8,172 nt of DNA from Clostridiales bacterium (lineage in GTDB: Bacteria > Bacillota > Clostridia > Monoglobales > Firm-18). The DNA is taken from positions 1 to 8,172 of the forward strand of contig JAIRSR010000237.1 of NCBI GenBank assembly GCA_031255355.1, in the 5' to 3' direction. Shown piece by piece: positions 6,046-8,172 of this stretch. The translations under genes and the position numbers were made by a program. The notes under the pieces were generated by a model, which worked only from the letters and a program-made list of their open reading frames with translations, was not told where the DNA came from and ran no database searches. Every line of letters starts with the position of its first letter. Position 1 is the stretch's first letter.

Positions 6046-7656
6046 ATGAAAAAAACAGCGATTTGCATTGCGGTTCTGCTGATGCTTGCCGGGCTTGCCG
6101 GTTGCGGCGGGGGCGGCAAAAACAACGTTGCGGAAATCGACTTTGAGGTAACCACAGACGGCAGTTATCCCGTTGACACGGACAAAACGCTCACCTATTG
6201 GGTGCAGTTGCATGAGAGCGTCGCGCCGAACTTTCAAAGTTTGAACGAAACGCGCTTCGGCGAGGAACTGATCGCGCAAACAGGCATTAACGTGCAGTTT
6301 ATTCACCCGCCCGTTACACAGGTGACGGAAAAATTCAACCTGCTCATCGCGTCGCGGGATTACCCCGACATCATCGAGTGGGGCTGGTACGGCTTTACCG
6401 GCGGGCCGCATATGGCGATCGAGGATAAAATCATACTCCCCTTAAACAGCGTCATAGAAAAAGCCGCGCCGAACCTCCGGGCGTATCTGGAAGCACACCC
6501 CGCCGTCACCAAGGACGTCAGCACCGACGAGGGCGAAGTGTACTCCTTCCCCTTTGTGCGGGAAAATGACTATTTGAACACCTACTACGGGCCGATGTTC
6601 CGAAAGGACTTCCTTGACCGCGCGGGGCTGGACGTTCCCGAAACGGTGGAGGAGTGGGAAGCCGCGCTCTACGCGTTCCGCGATATGGGCGTTGAGATTC
6701 CGCTCATGACAATGCTGGATAACAACCGCTTGAAAATGTCCTCGCCGTTCCTCGGCGCGTATGGCGTTATGGGCGATTTTTACGTAGAAAACGCAAAGGT
6801 AAAGTTCGGGCCGTATGAGGAGGAACCGTTCAGTAAATTTATCACGCTGATGACCAAGTGGTACAAGGACGGCGTGTTAGACCCTAACTTCGTCGATACC
6901 GATAACAACCGCGCCACCGCGCTTGGGCTTTCGGGCAAGTGGGGCGCGGCGTTCAGTTCGGCGGGCGGCGGCTTCGGCGCGTATATCCCCGCGATTACCA
7001 AGAGCAACCCCGCCGCGCAATTCGTCCCGGCGAAGTACCCCGTGCTAAACAAGGGCGACCGGCCGAAATTCGGGCAGAAAAACTTCAACGCGAACCCGGG
7101 CGGCGGTTGCGCGGCAATCACGACACAATGCGACGATATTGAACTCGCGGCAAGGCTGTTGGACTTCGCCTACACCGACGCGGGGTATCTGCTGTACAAC
7201 TTCGGCAAGGCGGGGGAATCGTATGACATGATCGACGGCGTACCCACTTATAAGGAAATCATCACAAATCAAGCGGTCAACGGCGGCAAGCCGATTAGCC
7301 AGATGATCGCGAAGTACGCCCGCGCAAGTTACTTCGGGCCGATGATTCAATCCGAAAATTACATGAAGCAATACGCCGCGCTGGACGCGCAAAAGCAAGG
7401 GATTACACTGTGGTCAGACACCAAGCAGACGGAGTACGCACTGCCTTACGTGACGCTGACAGCAGCGGAAAACAACGAATATTCCGGTATCATGGCGGAC
7501 GTAAATACCTACCGTCAAGAGCAAGTGTACAAATTCATCACCGGCACGGAACCGCTTGACAAATTGCCCGAGTATTTCTCTACACTGAAAAGCATGGGCT
7601 TGGAACGCGCGATCGAAATCAACCAAGCGGCATACGAACGATATTTGAACAGATAA
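6046..7656 (+). CDS. Extracellular solute-binding lipoprotein of a LplA-type ABC transporter
   Basis: The 536-residue product has a short basic start (MKK), a hydrophobic segment and a lipobox LAGC with the modified cysteine at position 20, followed by a glycine-rich tether. It should be exported, lipidated and held on the outer face of the membrane. The body has the features of the family 1 solute-binding proteins typified by B. subtilis LplA: an early TYWVQL strand, FNLLIASRDYPDIIEW, a YYGPMFRKDFLDRAGLDVPE segment, and the C-terminal KSMGLERAIEINQAAYERY helix seen in many LplA-like proteins. The length is normal for this subfamily. It lies 56 nt after the oxidoreductase and 40 nt before the matching permease, with no terminator between. 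The ligand is probably an oligosaccharide or glycoside, by analogy with known relatives; the sequence does not identify it. Confidence 0.93.
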   Translation: MKKTAICIAVLLMLAGLAGCGGGGKNNVAEIDFEVTTDGSYPVDTDKTLTYWVQLHESVAPNFQSLNETRFGEELIAQTGINVQFIHPPVTQVTEKFNLLIASRDYPDIIEWGWYGFTGGPHMAIEDKIILPLNSVIEKAAPNLRAYLEAHPAVTKDVSTDEGEVYSFPFVRENDYLNTYYGPMFRKDFLDRAGLDVPETVEEWEAALYAFRDMGVEIPLMTMLDNNRLKMSSPFLGAYGVMGDFYVENAKVKFGPYEEEPFSKFITLMTKWYKDGVLDPNFVDTDNNRATALGLSGKWGAAFSSAGGGFGAYIPAITKSNPAAQFVPAKYPVLNKGDRPKFGQKNFNANPGGGCAAITTQCDDIELAARLLDFAYTDAGYLLYNFGKAGESYDMIDGVPTYKEIITNQAVNGGKPISQMIAKYARASYFGPMIQSENYMKQYAALDAQKQGITLWSDTKQTEYALPYVTLTAAENNEYSGIMADVNTYRQEQVYKFITGTEPLDKLPEYFSTLKSMGLERAIEINQAAYERYLNR

Positions 7657-7696
7657 GCAAATTTGCGGGAATTTATGCTAAGGGGCGGGAACTCAT

Positions 7697-8172
7697 ATGA
7701 ACAGCGCGGTAAAAATTAAAAAAACAGCGGGCGCGGTTACGCAAAAAAGTTTTTCGGAACGCGCGGCGCGTGATTTCAAAAAAAATTGGGTGCTTTATCT
7801 TTTGGTGCTGCCCGTCATAGCGTTTTATGTGGTGTTTCACTATATGCCGATGTACGGCGTGATGATCGCGTTCAAGAATTACTCGCCGGGCAGAGGGATT
7901 TGGGACAGCGCGTGGATCGGCTTTGGTCACTTCGCGAGTTTCTTTAAGAGTATGTACTTCGGCAGAGTGTTCACGAACACGCTTCGGATTAGCGTGACAA
8001 ACATCATTTTCGGGTTTAGCGCACCGATTGTGCTTGCTTTGCTGATCAACGAGATTAAAAGCGTGAAATATTCCCGCGTGGTGCAAACGGTGACGTATTT
8101 GCCGCATTTTATCTCCTTGGTCGTGGTTTGCGGTATGCTTGCGGATTTTACGGACAAGGGCGGCATTGTCAC
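7697..8172 (+). CDS. LplB-type ABC transporter permease, 3' end missing
   Basis: The frame opens at an ATG at 7697 and runs off the right edge, giving 158 residues of a protein that is usually around 300. A membrane helix lies at about 31-51 (WVLYLLVLPVIAFYVVFHYM), followed by PMYGVMIAFKNYSP, which is highly typical of LplB-like carbohydrate permeases. A second helix lies at about 95-117 (FGFSAPIVLALLINE), then the RVVQTVTYLPHFIS motif and the start of a third helix. The gene follows the LplA-like lipoprotein by 40 nt and should form the membrane channel with a second permease (YtcP/LplC-like) expected downstream. Its ribosome binding site is weak (AAGGGG at 7680-7685, 11 nt before the ATG), so translation may depend on the upstream gene. 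The basic N-terminus of about 30 residues is ordinary for the family. No ATPase gene is in the window; relatives usually borrow a shared one such as MsmX. Confidence 0.93.
   Translation, partial: MNSAVKIKKTAGAVTQKSFSERAARDFKKNWVLYLLVLPVIAFYVVFHYMPMYGVMIAFKNYSPGRGIWDSAWIGFGHFASFFKSMYFGRVFTNTLRISVTNIIFGFSAPIVLALLINEIKSVKYSRVVQTVTYLPHFISLVVVCGMLADFTDKGGIV

Noticed and set aside
1..8172. Mobile elements, CRISPR arrays, tRNA or rRNA genes
   Set aside because: I saw no spaced direct repeats, transposase or integrase motifs, terminal inverted repeats, cloverleaf-like segments or rRNA-like stretches on either strand.

Overview
The window reads as a chromosomal stretch from an endospore-forming Bacillota, most likely a Clostridia-type lineage of moderately high GC. 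Three things point there. The first gene has the SPOCS (DUF3794) plus LysM architecture of the spore morphogenesis protein SipL. The ribosome binding sites are strong AGGAGG/AAAGGAG types. The right half is a membrane-anchored AraC regulator followed by a LplA/LplB-type uptake system, a locus type abundant in gut and soil Bacillota. The species cannot be named from the sequence.

Layout: (1) 1-846 (+) is the 3' part of a SipL-like spore coat/cortex morphogenesis gene, cut by the left edge. (2) 914-945 is a clear hairpin with A and T tracts on both sides, serving as a bidirectional terminator between converging genes. (3) 957-2129 (-) is an M24 family metallopeptidase (Xaa-Pro aminopeptidase/dipeptidase-like) with all five metal ligands present. 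(4) 2130-2408 is an AT-rich divergent control region holding a good promoter for the rightward operon, a weaker candidate promoter for the peptidase, and three dyad symmetries. (5) From 2409 to the right edge lies one apparent rightward operon: a transmembrane AraC-family regulator (YesS-like layout), a FAD-dependent oxidoreductase of the FAD_oxidored type whose start codon overlaps the regulator's stop, a lipoprotein solute-binding protein (LplA-like), and the first 158 codons of a LplB-like ABC permease, cut by the right edge. No terminator is visible inside this run.

How it probably works (inference): the AraC protein senses an extracellular ligand through its domain between two membrane helices and switches on the operon. 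The lipoprotein captures the ligand, probably an oligosaccharide or glycoside, and hands it to the permease pair, whose second member should lie just past the right edge. The ATPase is probably encoded elsewhere, as with MsmX in Bacillus subtilis. The oxidoreductase may modify the imported compound; its substrate cannot be read from the sequence. I see no CRISPR array, tRNA, rRNA, transposon, phage gene or clear new system. The points most worth a second look are the oxidoreductase tied to sensor and transporter, and the operator-like dyads in the divergent region.
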